DNA of 64,000 nucleotides, taken from positions 55,663,187 to 55,727,186 of the forward strand of contig NC_088301.1 of assembly GCF_032854445.1 (NCBI RefSeq), read 5' to 3'. The position numbers and the translations under genes were made by a program. This stretch comes from Liolophura sinensis. Lineage: Eukaryota; Mollusca; Polyplacophora; Chitonida; Chitonidae. Below, one piece after another: positions 11,024 through 25,062 of this stretch (its first letter is position 1; each line of letters begins with the position of its first letter). A model generated the notes under the pieces. The model had not been told where the DNA came from. It did not search any database and worked only from the letters and a program-made list of their open reading frames with translations.

Positions 11024-12550
11024 GGTATACTTGACACTTTCGGGTACAGCAAAATAATCCAACTCTTCAACGAATATGTACTGTTGGTGTTCCCCAATCC
11101 AGGCGATTTAAATGTGCCTCCCGTGCTTTCGGTAAGGCAGTGAAGGAAACGTTTTCAAAGGACCGCTGGTCTTGTCAGTAAATATCGTATGGCCATTAGT
11201 TTCTGACACTTTCGTGATGTTTTTCTTCTCTAACTCTGTATGTACTGGATCAACGGTCAATGGTTATAGATGTCTGTAAGACTACACTCAGCTTCTTGTA
11301 CTGGAATATATACATGTATGGGACTATATAATTATACAGCAGATCAAATTCAATTAATGCCTCCTCAGGTTGCTTGCTTGTAAAGTGCGACAGTTGTCAT
11401 TTGTACAGTCCAACAAAGCGCAGCTAAATGCAACAAGGGCTAGAGAAAAGGACTCGTTTGTCACTGTTCGCTCAGTGCATTCTCAACAGCCAGTTGTACA
11501 AATAATGTGTGAATGACAAACGCGCGTGAGAAAGTTTTCTGTATAATGGAGAGCCCTTTTTACGACTGAGCCGATAGCATTTATAATCCATTTTTCAAGG
11601 CACAATCTGTGTTATGATTATGTTAACTATTTGCAAAGCCCTCTAACTTAAAGATATATAAAGAAATGAAATGGGTATCTTTAAATGCAAGAATTTATCT
11701 ACCTGTCCATCTAGATTATAAACAGGTGCGACATATTTATAAACATTTTAACAGACCATTCAACACTAAAACGTATAATATGCATACGCACTGATCATTT
11801 ATATCAGAATTTGATTATTATAAGCTAGGTGCCGGTACAAAACGCATGAAGGTTCATAATTTATGACCATGCAGCATGACTTCCCGATGGTTGTATACGG
11901 GGACATGTAAATTTTGCATTTTATTGAACATATAAATCACACGAGTCATTTCTGCGAGCTTGACATTTCTTTCTTTCTGAGAATCTATACACTTATACAG
12001 AAGAGTGTATATACAGGTCCGGTTACCGCAGCATATAGGATATGTTACATTATGTGTAGAAAATACCATTTGTATAAGTCATAATAAGCAGTCATTTTAA
12101 ACATCGAGGAATATATTCGTGTGGGAGAGTAGACTTTAGCATTATTTTCATAAGACACCATTACGAATCCGTGACAAACGTGCAAGGTTTTAATTAGTGC
12201 TGTAATTGATGTGTAGCGTTCTAGGATTACGTGAATGAAGGTCTCAGGAATCTATAGTACACCGCCAGTGCTGAGCGGAAGGAAAAGGGGTTCGACTTAA
12301 TTTCATGTGTATATAGAGAAAGCACGAATCAATCAGTACAATTCTACATGGCGCTATAGTACAGAGAGTGTATATACACACAGAGCAACTGCTTAGCTTT
12401 AGGCATATGCGTGACGTAAACTGTGTGATTATGCAAACGTCAATGCTCTACATGTATACTGGGCAGTCTTAAGTGAGTTCTAATCAAGGCGTTTAGTAGG
12501 AATATATGCTCAGTCTACTAACATCCACTGGTATATGACTTCAAACCAGG

Positions 12551-12586
12551 TTTTCCCTTACCGCCATGCAGTGTACCAATATGTAA
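12551..12586. repeat. 36-bp perfect direct repeat, first copy
   Basis: The 36 bases starting TTTTCCCTTACCGCCATGCA are identical to 13673-13708, about 1.1 kb away, while the flanks differ. Read on the minus strand each copy contains GGCG/GTAAGG, a strong donor-like string, but no coding frame was recognised. Confidence 0.8.
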
Positions 12587-13672
12587 AGGCAGGATAACTT
12601 GTGCTGACCTAGAAGTGATGAATCAAATGCAAATGAAAAAAAAAGCAGTGGTCACTGTGAATAAAAGTTTAGTTGTAGTTTGACACACGTTATGAAGTAA
12701 CATCTGGGAACGGCGTGCGTGACTGTTGAGCCTCAGTGCGGAGGATTGAGCATGTTGCGAGTTTACATGGTTGGACTTTCATCAGTATTAACATGCTGTG
12801 TATGCTTGTGTTGCGTACATCACCATACGAAGCCAAAACAGAGACAAAAACAAAAGACAATTCATTTCCGATACGTTTTATGTTTGTATGTCAGACCACT
12901 TTGGAATACAATTTGCTCATTTGCATGTTGTAAGTGGAGTTATATCTCTAAACATGGAGTGATTTAATGCAAAGAAAATGTACAGTGAAGCCTGAGAGGC
13001 CTTAAGTACTCTGTTCGCCTTATGACTGAATCTATTCAACCATTGCCTCCGTTATGTTAATACATATGGCCCTGCTCTTACAGGTGAACCCAGGCCTTAT
13101 GCTTACCTAGATCGAAAGGGTTGAGGTATCATACGATAGTCCAAAGCGGTGTATACCAGTAAGACAAAATGGTAATGGGTAGTTTCCAAACACTTTGTAG
13201 GGCCTACTGGAAGTATCCAACAAGATTGTAGTTGCTCCTTCTCCTTGGCTATGATAGAAGTGAGCTAATCCTAAGCATGATGTGTAACAACACAACAGGC
13301 ATTCCATAATCAGCCTAACACCAGCCACTTCTCCATAATGTATGCCTTTAACAAATTTACAAGCAAAACTTACATCACAGGAAACCATGGCAGATGTAAC
13401 ATGAACACTAGATGACTTGGCGGGCAGTTATTCTGTTATTTTTTTGTAAATGCTGGGATATTTGATAAGTGTTATCAGGTATATTGGAAGGTGAGACTGA
13501 TATAACATTGTTTTAATATATCAGTTTCTGTGATTTCTCTTGCAGCTGTATTTACATGTATCTTCCAGGTATAATAGGTGTCCTCCATTTACCAATCCCG
13601 ATGCGAGATCTCTAGGCCAATGCATAGCGTCATGGCCTGAATTATATAACATCATCATATACAATCACACAA

Positions 13673-13708
13673 TTTTCCCTTACCGCCATGCAGTGTACCA
13701 ATATGTAA
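13673..13708. repeat. 36-bp perfect direct repeat, second copy
   Basis: Identical to 12551-12586 over 36 bases; see that entry. Confidence 0.8.
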
Positions 13709-16056
13709 GCGGCAAAGTGGACTAATCAGTGTAAATAAATATGTATCCCATGATCAGTTCTGTTAAGTTCAACGACATCTAAGTTCTTCGAAGACGTTAA
13801 AGCTGTTCCGTGAAACCTTGTAAGTTTACAAATTGACCGAGCAATAAAGTTTACTTTCTTCGACATAAGTCACAAAATTTCCAATCACATAATCCTAGAG
13901 CCCTAGAAAATCCGCAGAGGGATTAGAGGTATAGGTGTTATATTCTTGTTTGCGTCAAGCAACAACATGTGGAAATTAGCCACCACTGACAAGTTTTGCA
14001 ATTACTGAACCTACCTTTCGAAAGCCTTGATCTACCGGCAGTACTCTGAAATATATGCGCTTCAATAATGCTTTTTGTGGGAAAATCCATACATGCAAAT
14101 CACACACAATACAAGGGATAATCCCGAACCTAACTGACAAGCTTTTTTGTTGCTCTCAATGGAAGTTGTTCGCTCTACTAAGCATGGCAGTTTTCAACCA
14201 CACTCAAAAAAGGCAGTAAGACGTTTATCACAGGTTTCTGGTAACAGGCAAAATGGGATATAGTGTCACTGATGTCACATAACTGTATATGAATGGTTCA
14301 AGTTTACACCATTATAATATAACTATGGACTTCTGCTGAATAGAGTGTACTGTAACAGTTATGGTCGTCGCCGGTAACTTTAGTGCACATACCACTTGAA
14401 CACTTTCTCCACCACGGGATACCATCGTGAATTTCTCTGACTGTAAATTCCACTATACGTCACTTGACCAGAAGGCATATTTAAGCAATGCTATTATGAA
14501 AAGAAGAAAAGCGAAGACAGTGGCAGAACGTTAGAGACTGAAAGTATATTAACACAACTTTCCACGTTTTGAACTTCAGTCCTGTATAACATACACATCC
14601 ATGGGGTGTATTTAACTGAGCATAAAGTTAAGCCACCTTTCTCAAAGAGAGGATAGCGTTTCAATAACAAACAACAACTATGCATCAAAAAATTAACGTT
14701 TCCTACTTCATATGGATACAATAATACCCAACAAAACGGATGACATTAAGCAGTATTAAATACGTGCCCCATGCCAAAGCCCAAACTCTCCAACGCACCC
14801 AACGCCATAATAACCGAACCCGAACCCACTGTTATCGTTATAACAATCAATGGTGATTAACATTACGGCAAGACATATTGGATTCAGCTCATCAGAGTCC
14901 AAATCACCCCAAAACAAGTAAATACAACTGGTATTGCACTAGGCAGTAGAGTCAGGAACCTACGTTTACACTTTTGTGTATGACTAATAAGAACCACTTG
15001 TTGTCTTTTACACATGGAGCTTCACCCAAAAACCACCAATTCCATTCCATTTAGCGTGAATATATGTTTGTCAGTGTTCTTGCACTGAGATACCCAAATT
15101 CACCTGTTGTGCATACTGGGCTTTTGTAGACAGTTTGGATTGTGGAGCTCATAACAAATTAATACACAACAATGGAGGCGTACCAAACAAAATGTGGTAC
15201 TTCTTTTCGAAGAGTGTCATGTAAAAGCGGAATGAAAAACATTACAATTTAAAAATGCGCCTAAGACTTGCTAAGACATTAAACTGAAAAATCTGTCACA
15301 TTTTGAAGTGTATGACGAGATCAATATAGCTAGGAAATAAAATGGAATGCACACTTGTTTACGCCAAAAGATACAAGAGCATTCGAAATAATCATAATAG
15401 ATACAGAATACTCTAAACTAAAATAAAATACAACGTAAATAAATCAGTCATGCAAAGCATTCATATTGCACATACAAGACAAGAATTATGACCGTACGTC
15501 CCATTCTCTGTCTAAAGATAAAGCTAGTCGGCTGGATTGAGATCAGTCATATACGTAGCATAATAATACGAAGGTAAATAATAAATATACACATAATAGT
15601 TATCAACCCTCGGTTTTTCGTAAAACATAATTTATGATCGCATAAGCAATTATTTGGCTTTAATTTACTGGAGCAAAATCTGCAAGGAATACTGACATTT
15701 TTCTCCAAAAGGCATGATTTCTAAACTTCGTTAAAATCAGATGAGCCAGAACCTGTAGACACCTAGCTCATCTAATTCTTGCACAAGGAAGGACACATTT
15801 CTAATTTGGTGTCAGAATTTTTGTTGTGACACAAATATGCCTTCTACTGCACTGTACTGATGTTTATGGGCACTAATGATGCACATCGAGGCACGTCAGT
15901 CCAGTGTCTGCAACACAGCAATCTGTTTCCAGCTGAGCTCACATTGAATATCCATGACACAATCGCTACATCTACTTATAAACTTATATGAAGCATTTCC
16001 ACAGTTCGTAAGTACGTTGGAAGAAAACGTGACATGGCAAATAAAACCACACAGTC

Positions 16057-19000
16057 TCAAACACTAAAGTCACTATTGGGCTCGACTCCATCATCCTGTA
16101 ACATCTGTTTCTGTTGGTCTTTCAGATAGTCTGAGTACAAAGACCGAGCCTGATACAGTACTTTGTAAACATTGTGCTTGCGAACCATCTTGTCAAAGTG
16201 CATGGCAAGCTCATCATAGTCCATATGGTTTCTCATGATGTGGTCTCTGTGCTGAAGCAGAAGACTCAGACATACAAACATAAGGAAAGGATTCCCACAT
16301 CCAAATTCCTCAGGCTGCGGCAAACTCAAAATCTTTTCCGTTACCTTTATAATTTCCATAGAAGTCTGATCAGGGGATTCGGGCGTCATCAGTTCTGATG
16401 CCTCGATACAGTCTGAAATGTGAAGGCCTACACCTTCACGCACAGCCTGGACTTGACCGTTCTCTTTCAATGTGACTGGTAACTGATGCTTTGAGGAATC
16501 CTTCCCATCCAAGCTATCTTCACCATTCGGACACCGATCAACTGTTACATCCGGAACTGTGGAACCAGTGACTTTTGGCCCTGTTCCCACATCCATTTCT
16601 ACTTCACTGAACACAGGCTTTGGAATTACTATTTCTTCTGGTCGCTTCCGAGACAATGAAGCTGACATTCTACGCTTAGACACGTTCTTGGTGACATCAT
16701 CCTCACTCTCCAATAACGCCTCTTCGTCAATACTAGCACTATGGTCATTACAGCTTGGCCCATTGCCATTGCACAAGTCCGGTTTTACCTTATTCTCAGC
16801 CTCATGTTCATTGCAATCACACTTTGTAATTTCAGACATTGAGCATTCCTCAGGAGTTATGTCAAAGCCATTTTGTCTCTCCAGCTTAGTGCCAGACTCT
16901 AGGGACATGTCAATTATAGTGGATTTAGCTCTCAGAGAGCGCGTCATGGAGTCCTCGCTGGCAGGGAAGTCTTCAATCGTACCAATAATAAACTTGTCCT
17001 CATCTCCAGGAGATAGATCCAGCTGAGACACTTCACAGTTGTTGTTGATGGAATTATCCCCTAACAGCTTTGAAACATTCTTCTGAGGCTTCAGCTTTTT
17101 GTTGATCTGATTCTTTCCAGTGGTAGACTGCCGCCTGGCCAGGAGTTTAGCGTAAACACTCTTTTTGCTTGTGAAGTTGGGAGAAATTGGTGAAGGAGAA
17201 AGGATTACAGGTGAGTATTCTGGATCTGCCAGTGGAAGGTCATAATCTGGTGGATCTGGAGGGAGTGTACTCCACATCACCTCCAACATGTACAGCGCAT
17301 CCTCAAACGGGAACTCTCGCTTCACCTCCAACAGCAGCCAGCGGTAGCAGAAAAACAAGTCCTGGGCACTACAATCATTCAGATAGGCAAAAAACACAGG
17401 GTCATTCAGCTGGAGCAGGTCCTGAAGATGCTGCAGTTTTGTAGTGATGGCGATTCCATCGCTTGCAAAGTTGGCTCTGAGGCGCCGCATGATCCCACAG
17501 AAGCACAGGTAAGCCTGAGCCTCGTCCTTCTCAATTACCAGCAAAGGAGAAGCGATGTCGCTCATGCCCTGACAGTAGGAAATCTGTGGGTGTGTGATGG
17601 CAAAGGTGACCAGGATATGGAAGAGGGAGACCACATTCTTGTTCTCATCAGAACCCGCATAGAATTTATGGGTTCTATCTGTTCGTAACACATCCTTCTT
17701 CACCATGGAGGTGACAAACCTAAGCTCCTCATTAATATTACCATTGCTGAACCTGTTCTTCCATTCGTCACGTAGTTTGTAGTACTCTCGTTCTTTTCGT
17801 TTAACATAGTCAAAACGTTCCCTGCCAGTCATGTTCTCTGGGAAAAGGTTCAGCATGTGCCTCCATACAACAGGTCTCAGCGCTGGCTCAACACCACCCT
17901 GATAAATGCTTAACCTAAATTCCTCTGGTCGAACCAGACGGCCATCGGAGTCCATATAATGGTGGAACTCTGAGTCAGTCATGGGTGGCTTCAATGGCTT
18001 GTAAACAATGCTTTCGTCTGTCTTCAACCCTACAGAAAATAAAGTAGAGTATAATTATCTTAGAGCATATGTTTCCTGAGGTATTTGGTTAGACTAGCTG
18101 TGGATCAACACAGACTACCTTATGCTGAACTAACACAGACTAGTATATGTTGTCCTAACGACAGTAACAATACAGGCTCAAAAATGTTTAAATTATGAAA
18201 AATACATGTATATTATCTGGGTTGGTCAATTTCTGTGTCAACTAAATTTTACTTCATTGATTGTGTGCTAAAGTTTAGATATGAGAATTACTAAAATACT
18301 GGCACAGAAGCATGCTTTGTAGTGCTGTGTGGATGGCTGATAGACTTACGCATGACTTTCTGCATCTGGCTGACCGTTCTCTCCACCTGACTGCTGATAG
18401 TGCCAGTAATGGAATTCAGGAAGGAGCTCTTCTCAATCAGCGTACTGAACCGGTGCTGTGGTATGTCCACAGGAGCAATGATGTCCCAGTCATCTAAGCC
18501 TAACAACAGCAAACAAAACATAATGAGCACATTCTAGCTTAAATTTACAAGCACAAGATACCCTTATACTGCAACATAATAGACTTTTGTAAGTGAATCA
18601 AACAACCATTACCCAGCTTATTTAAAAAAACATCCAAAATGTCTTCCTCCCTAGTCTCCAGTTATTGTCATACCATACAGTGAGATCTCTGTCTCCAGTT
18701 ATTGTCATACCATACAGTGAGATCTCTGTCTCCAGTTATTGTCATACCATACAGTGAGATCTCTGTCTCCAGTTATTGCCATACCATACAGTGAGATCTC
18801 TGTCTCCAGTTATTGTCATACCATACAGTGAGATCTCTGTCTCCAGTTATTGTCATACCATACAGTGAGATCTCTGTCTCCAGTTATTGCCATACCATAC
18901 AGTGAGATCTCTGTCTCCAGTTATTGTCATACCATACAGTGAGATCTCTGTCTCCAGTTATTGTCATACCATACAGTGAGATCTCTGTCTCCAGTTATTG

Positions 19001-22000
19001 TCATACCATACAGTGATATCTCTGTCTCCAGTTATTGTCATACCATACAGTGAGATCTCTGTCTCCAGTAATTGCCATGGCATACTGCCATATCTCTGTC
19101 TCCAGTTTTTGCCATACCATACACTGATATCTTTGTCTCCAGTTATTGCCATCCCATACAGTGATATCTCTTTCTCCAGTTATTGCAAAACCATACAGTG
19201 ATATCTCTGTTTCCAGTTATTGCCAAACCATACAGTGATATCTCTGTCTCCAGTTTTGGCCATACCATACAGTGATATTTCTGTCTCCAGTTATTGCCAA
19301 ACCATACAGTGATATTTCTGTCTCCAGTTATTGCCAAACCATACAGTGACATCTCTGTCTCCAGTTATTGCCAAACCATACAGTGATATTTCTGTCTCCA
19401 GTTATTGACATACCATACAGTGATATCTGTCTCCAGTTATTGCCAAACCATACAGTGATATCTCTGTCTCCAGTTATTGCCAAACCATACAGTGATATTT
19501 CTGTCTCCAGTTATTGCCAAACCATACAGTGATATTTCTGTCTCCAGTTATTGCCAAACCATACAGTGATATTTCTGTCTCCAGTTATTGCCAAACCATA
19601 CAGTGATATTTCTGTCTCCAGTTATTGCCAAACCATACAGTGATATTTCTGTCTCCAGTTATTGCCAAACCATACAGTGATATTTCTGTCTCCAGTTATT
19701 GCCATACCATACAGTGACGGTCGTATCACATATTATGTTCAAAGCATACAAAATGTTTTTAAACATCCCAACACAATTAAACACACAATTCGAAGATATA
19801 CATGCTTATCTGAAGTAAGTAAAGATGGTAGTTTGGAGATTATCTGATTTGGACATTTCTGTGGGTCCATGTACATATTAAAGTACATGTAAATAGCAGG
19901 TGTGAAATCATTCACTTGGTGCAGAGTACACAAATATAATGTCCTTCATCTAGCAAGTTATATGCATCAAGTGAATAAAATAACCATCCAAATTTCCACA
20001 CACACACAAAAAAAAAAAACATCTTCACCTTCACCCAAATACTATCACCTCAACTCAAACACAACTTCACAGTTTACACCAAATATATAAAAGTATACAA
20101 AAGATGACAGGTATATAAATAGTAATGCATATGTTGAGCGCATGAATATACATGTTTATGTACGCATTTATTACATTTGTTATTAAAAGTTTTGGCCAAG
20201 TTCCCTATTGCAGGTGTACAGTGTATTAGTCATTTTTACAACATTCATGTTAGAGGTGAGAGGTACAGATGTTCTTTGTTACCCTACATGTGATAGTCAA
20301 AGACATGGTCAGAGAGTATTACCATCATACAGATACTACCAGGCTGACACCACAACCACTATTATTCAAACAAAAAGATATTATTAAGTGCAAATATCTA
20401 GATATACTGAACTTCCCCAAACACAGAAAGCAAAGCGCACTGACCTGCCACTGCCATTTTACAATCTATACAAACAATACAGAGAACAATCATCAGTAAA
20501 TTTGGTGGTGTAAACATAAGTGGCATTAACAGAGAGTTGTTAAGCTAGGCCTCCAATCAATACCATGCACCCTGTACAGCTGTGCTTACATGTATCTTTG
20601 GTATGACATAGGTCATAGTATGTGCATTGTGTGCCCAGGGCTTCACAGGTACCAGGCATACTAACAGTTACTGGCAACAGCAAACCCACTCAGATGCATC
20701 ATGTCTCCAGTGGGAAGTGCCTCAGTACTGCCACAACAGACCTGTGCACACGTATGAACATGTATGGCTTTAACTGTAAAAGTCTCCTGATACCATTAAC
20801 AGACAGATGCCCCCAACTGACTGACCAACTGACCAAAGGGTGTACAGTTTAAGCCTTCAAACAAATACAGCTGTGCAGTGCACACAGAGACAGCCAAAGC
20901 AACAGATACAACTGCTTTCTGGTATGTCAAAATGTTTAACATTAAATGGTAACTTCATTTAACTGTTTGAAATAAGAATCAAAACACAGACAAAAGACTA
21001 TGCAAGAATTAACTGAACTGAACATCAGCAGCTACTGGCTATTATAATAATTGACACTCACAAAATACCAAAACATCCATGCTGAAAAAGCAGACGTGAT
21101 ACCACTTACACATATTGCTGTTATAATGTATTTGTATGTAACACAGTTACATCGTTTTCATGTATTTCTTCAGCTGGTCAAAGAAAGTGTTACATTCACT
21201 GTAAACCTTGAGCCTGACAATCTGAATTGAGCTTCAGACTCGTTTCTATATATTTGACAGTATGGAAAAGATGTTAAATATGTGTAAGAATGCCTACCAT
21301 CATCAAATGGCCTCAGATCAACTTTCAGCTTGAGGTAGGGGTCAGATGCCGTCTGAAATGCTGCATCCATGTCCCAGTCTGACAGCATGCTAAGGTAAGT
21401 GTTCTGCCCCGCTTCTCCTTTGGCCAAGTAGCTCACTGTGAAGTCACTGAAATGTAACATGCACAAACAGATCAGCAAAGCCATCTCTGCAGAAAGAGGG
21501 CAACATATATCACTTTGTCACAGAAGGAGCCACTCCCATTAATTAAACCCATGATCTATGAATGCTTTCTATGTTAAAATCAAAGGCAAACATGTGGAGG
21601 TAACTTTAATGAGTATCATAGCTGTACACCACATAAAGATGCATTCAGAGATAACACTTCACAGCCACATAAAAACTCAATTGAAGACTGCCATGCAATC
21701 CTTACTGCTACCCATACGCCAAAGTTGTCATGGCATCATTGGAAATCTATTAAATCAACCAATGTCTGAACTGCTTAGGTACATGTCTGACACATAGACA
21801 TATTTCTTGAGTAAAATAGAGTTGATACCACGCAACCAAACACAAAACAATGAAATGGAACATTGTTTACGAATAATTCAAATTTTTCTGTCAGCGACAG
21901 AGAAGATTGTGTGATGATTTCATAACCAAACACAAAACAATGAAATGGAACATTGTTTACGAATAATTCAAATTTTTCTGTCAGCGACAGAGAAGATTGT

Positions 22001-24389
22001 GTGATGATTTCATAAGAAGGCAAAGCACTATTTACCAATATGAAAGAGCAATACCTAAACCAGGCAATGTTGTATCATCCATCTATTAAACATGTCAATG
22101 TTCTTTCTCTTACCTGGAAATGTTAAATGCTCTGGCCAAAAGGTTTTGCAGCATCTCAAATGAGGTGATCTGGGGGTCCACGCTGAATTTATTATACTCA
22201 GGCTGTACCAAGCCATCGCATTTCTGTAGAAACAAAACAGTGCAACAATAACAAGAGGGCTTTCGTGTCAGGCTAAATTGTCAATGCTAAATAAACAGCA
22301 TGCTGTTGTCCTTGTGTTAATTCTATAGACAGATCACCAGGCAAGGCCTCAAGGCTACAGTGAGGTATAAATAGAGACATTACATATCTTAGCTGATAGC
22401 ATAACCCATGCCGAGACAGACAAAGCCAGAAAACTACAGTGTGGGTTTAACAGAATCAGGATACTTTAACCTTGATCAAACAAAACCTTGCACATAAAAC
22501 ACACACCTGTGTGTCCACAGAATAATACATTTTGCTATGAACACGTAAGATTACATGACAATAGGGAATATTTGAGTAACAAAAAGGTAATTAACTGTTG
22601 ACACAACTTGGGTTTCTGAACAGACATGATTACATGTGTGTGCCTTTGGACAGCAGTTCAAAGTACACTAATAGATTTCAAAGGTGTACAAGTACACGTG
22701 TTAAATCAAACAGTTTTTGGAGCTAACACATAAATTATAAATATAGAGTGACTATGGTACAAAAACTGCTAAAATAAGTGTGTTTATTTAACATATAATT
22801 GATCAGCAATTAGATTTTAATGTCAATATTGTATTCAAAGATACAATGCCACTGGCATTCATCTAAGGAATATTGGCTGCCGCAAAGGGTAAGCTCGAGC
22901 AAAATTACCTGGGATGAAATTAACAGTTTTGTATTCATCTGAATTACTGAGTCAGTAAGGAGCCCAGCCCAAGCTATTCTGCCCCCACTACATAGAGCCC
23001 GGCTCTAGTCATACATGACCTTACAAGAAATATTTCCTTGAACATGTCCTAAAGTTTGGCATACACTGAATCATCCTGTTCTCAAAAATATCTTAACCGA
23101 CACTGACAAAACCTCTTTTACCAATAATCCAGCGGTTGAAACATTTGAATTGAGAAACTGACATCTACTATGTTTCATACTCCTACGTTTCATACTCAAA
23201 CCTCTGGCAAGCTACATACTGGTACCGGTAGTTTGAAAATTTCTTCCAAAAACACTTTTCTTCTCTATTTTTTTTTTTTTTCTCTAACAAGCTGGATGAC
23301 ATGGACTTGAACTGGAAACATTTAATTGATTGAACCAATATCAGGTCAAAGTAAAGCAAGTTTTAATGACCGTTGGAAGGCCTACCATAAAATGATCTTG
23401 CTCTTGACTCAAATGCAGTCTCATTGCCAAATACTACTAAAGAAATTTAACCTAAAACTTAACCTGGCTGCAAGTTACCCCATACAGAATTCACACAAGT
23501 CTATCTTGAAACAAGGAAACACAGTATAAGCTAACAAGCTAACAATGCTAACATAAGTCCAATCATCAAGTTCATGCAGATGAAGGTGAGACAAGGTGAG
23601 GGCTCTCCAAACGAACTTGGGTGAAACGTGTGAATTTACATCTGTCTCTAGACTCATAGATGCTGTCTTTTAGCTGCAGTGGTTTGTGAGAGCCACCCAC
23701 CTTGAACGCCAGACGTCCCTCATTCTATAAGCAATGTGATTATGTATGCTAGGAGAGTAAACATAATCAAAAAATTATAAGCAATGGTGATCTTCACCAT
23801 GACACCCCCATCAAAGCCACCCCATTTCTACCACTTAGCCCTCCCCCCATCCACTCCAGGAGTGCATATGACTCTAGGTCATGTCCACGAATAGATTAAT
23901 ATGCATACACGGCAGAAATGGAAAGTCGAGGATAGGATCTCTACATTTAAAAGATCATTAGAAGTTGTTATCTTTTTCTGTCTCGCACGCCTTTATCTAC
24001 ATCATACGAAGGGCCTATAACTATTATATAAGGTTGTAACTGTAGGCCTAGCAGGCTAAGCCGGCTTATACGTACGGTACGCAGGTCTACCGAGTACAGT
24101 AGGCCTATATGTCTCCATACATTGGCTGGGGGCTGTTTTGTCAAACTTACAGCCGATTCACTCTTGGACAACAGCATTAAACCTTGACTATCATATTTAC
24201 GCCTCTATCCGATGAATATTAATCGTATAATTACGATATTATGGTGTCACGAGGAAGAGCAATTCATGAAGGTTCGTCAGCTGATCTTGTCATAAAAATG
24301 TGACTGCGGGTATCTGACAGACATTGAATACTGACCTTAACTTTCACTCTTATCACCTCCCTGTTGACCAAACCATACATTCCTGCCAT
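16057..24389 (-). CDS. TBC1D25: TBC1 domain family member 25 (Rab GTPase-activating protein)
   Basis: TBC1D25 (OATL1) is a GAP for Rab33B that acts on autophagosomes and binds ATG8/LC3. Coding exons 5' to 3': 24389-24336, 22223-22114, 21446-21298, 18499-18350, 18029-16057. Phases are consistent and total 811 codons plus TGA (human is shorter, about 690). The N-terminal PB1-like region includes FSVDPQITS and LSMLSDWDMDAAF. LDDWDII at residues 106-112 matches the LC3-interacting WDII of the human protein. The TBC domain sits in the large last exon: KDVLRTDR, the arginine finger, near 266-273, and YCQGMSD, the glutamine finger, near 306-312. A long acidic, Ser-rich, probably disordered stretch follows (about 440-700) before a final conserved helix block (FGCGNPFLMFVCLSLLLQHR..). 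A CAG acceptor just 5' of the ATG suggests an upstream non-coding exon. Confidence 0.95.
18655..19717. repeat. 37-bp minisatellite, about 29 units, in TBC1D25 intron 3
   Basis: The unit starts TCTCCAGTTATTG and continues through a CATACAGTGA core to TCTG; the period is 37 bases. The left half is almost uniform with 'gtcataccatacagtgagatctctg'; the right half is dominated by 'gccaaaccatacagtgatatttctg'; a mixed zone lies near 19070-19300. Two variant blocks suggest two rounds of local amplification. It lies between coding exons 21298 and 18499. Confidence 0.97.
21834..22013. repeat. 90-bp perfect tandem duplication in TBC1D25 intron 2
   Basis: Bases 21834-21923 are repeated without change at 21924-22013. 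The unit begins AACCAAACACAAAACAATGA. The absence of any difference implies a very recent event or ongoing conversion; a collapsed or expanded assembly is also possible. Confidence 0.95.
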
Positions 24390-24987
24390 CTTTTCAACAA
24401 GCAGGACAGACGGCTGAAAGACAAAATGTAGAATACGTGAACAATTACTCCAACATATTCGGTTTCGCTGTCAACCTGTCGACAGTCTTTTCGATGAAAA
24501 TGCCACAGCCTCGTTTTGCTTTACCGACGTAAGCAACAAAGGGCGATAACTCGGGAGAATTAATTATATTGCTAAAATGCCACATATATTATAAACACAT
24601 AACACATATATATTGACATTTAGGCCTACATGTGTATGCATATTATTTCATTCAGGTTTAATCTCATTAAATTCATTTTTGACCTGTCCGCATGAATAAA
24701 TTGAATTCTGAGTGGCCCACATTGTATCCAAGCCTTGTATAATATCCTGAAATGAAAATTCAAACCACTTTAGTATTCTGTTGCGCTATGGTAAAAACAA
24801 TGAATATGGACTTATTCGGTCTTATGGGCATAAGGGTTGCTCATATACATGTGTAAGATATACTGTATGTTGACAACTATAAGGTTGTATCATAAACCCC
24901 ACATTCAGTCTTCCAGAATCTCAGTTCTATTTCAGTACAGACCCATCGACATAGTATTTAGGCACATATAAGCATATAGGTCCTTGC

Positions 24988-25062
24988 CTTTATTTATTTG
25001 ATTGGTGTTTTACACCGTACTCAAGACTACTTCACTTATACGACGGCAGCCAGCATTATGGT
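24988..25062 (-). mobile_element. SINE 3' fragment
   Basis: The plus strand reads TTTATTTATTTGATTGGTGTTTTACACC and continues through 'cagccagcattatgg', the same tail and end-of-body as the element at 206-470, truncated in the body. Confidence 0.8.

Larger units (their letters stand above)
11024..16056. other. No gene seen between SLC23 copy 1 and TBC1D25
   Basis: Only short ORFs. The 5' end of copy 1 should lie here but no coding exon was matched. A strong donor (TCTAG/GTAAGC, minus, near 13108) could end a non-coding first exon. A 36-bp perfect repeat occurs twice. The segment up to 16056 should contain the 3' UTR of TBC1D25. Confidence 0.4.

Noticed and set aside
16174-17688. Plus-strand ORFs of 74-155 codons opposite TBC1D25
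   Set aside because: They are antisense shadows of the large, strongly conserved TBC1D25 last exon.
18964-19847. ORFs through the 37-bp minisatellite (..ITGDRDITVWY..)
   Set aside because: They are produced by the repeat period inside a TBC1D25 intron; no independent support.
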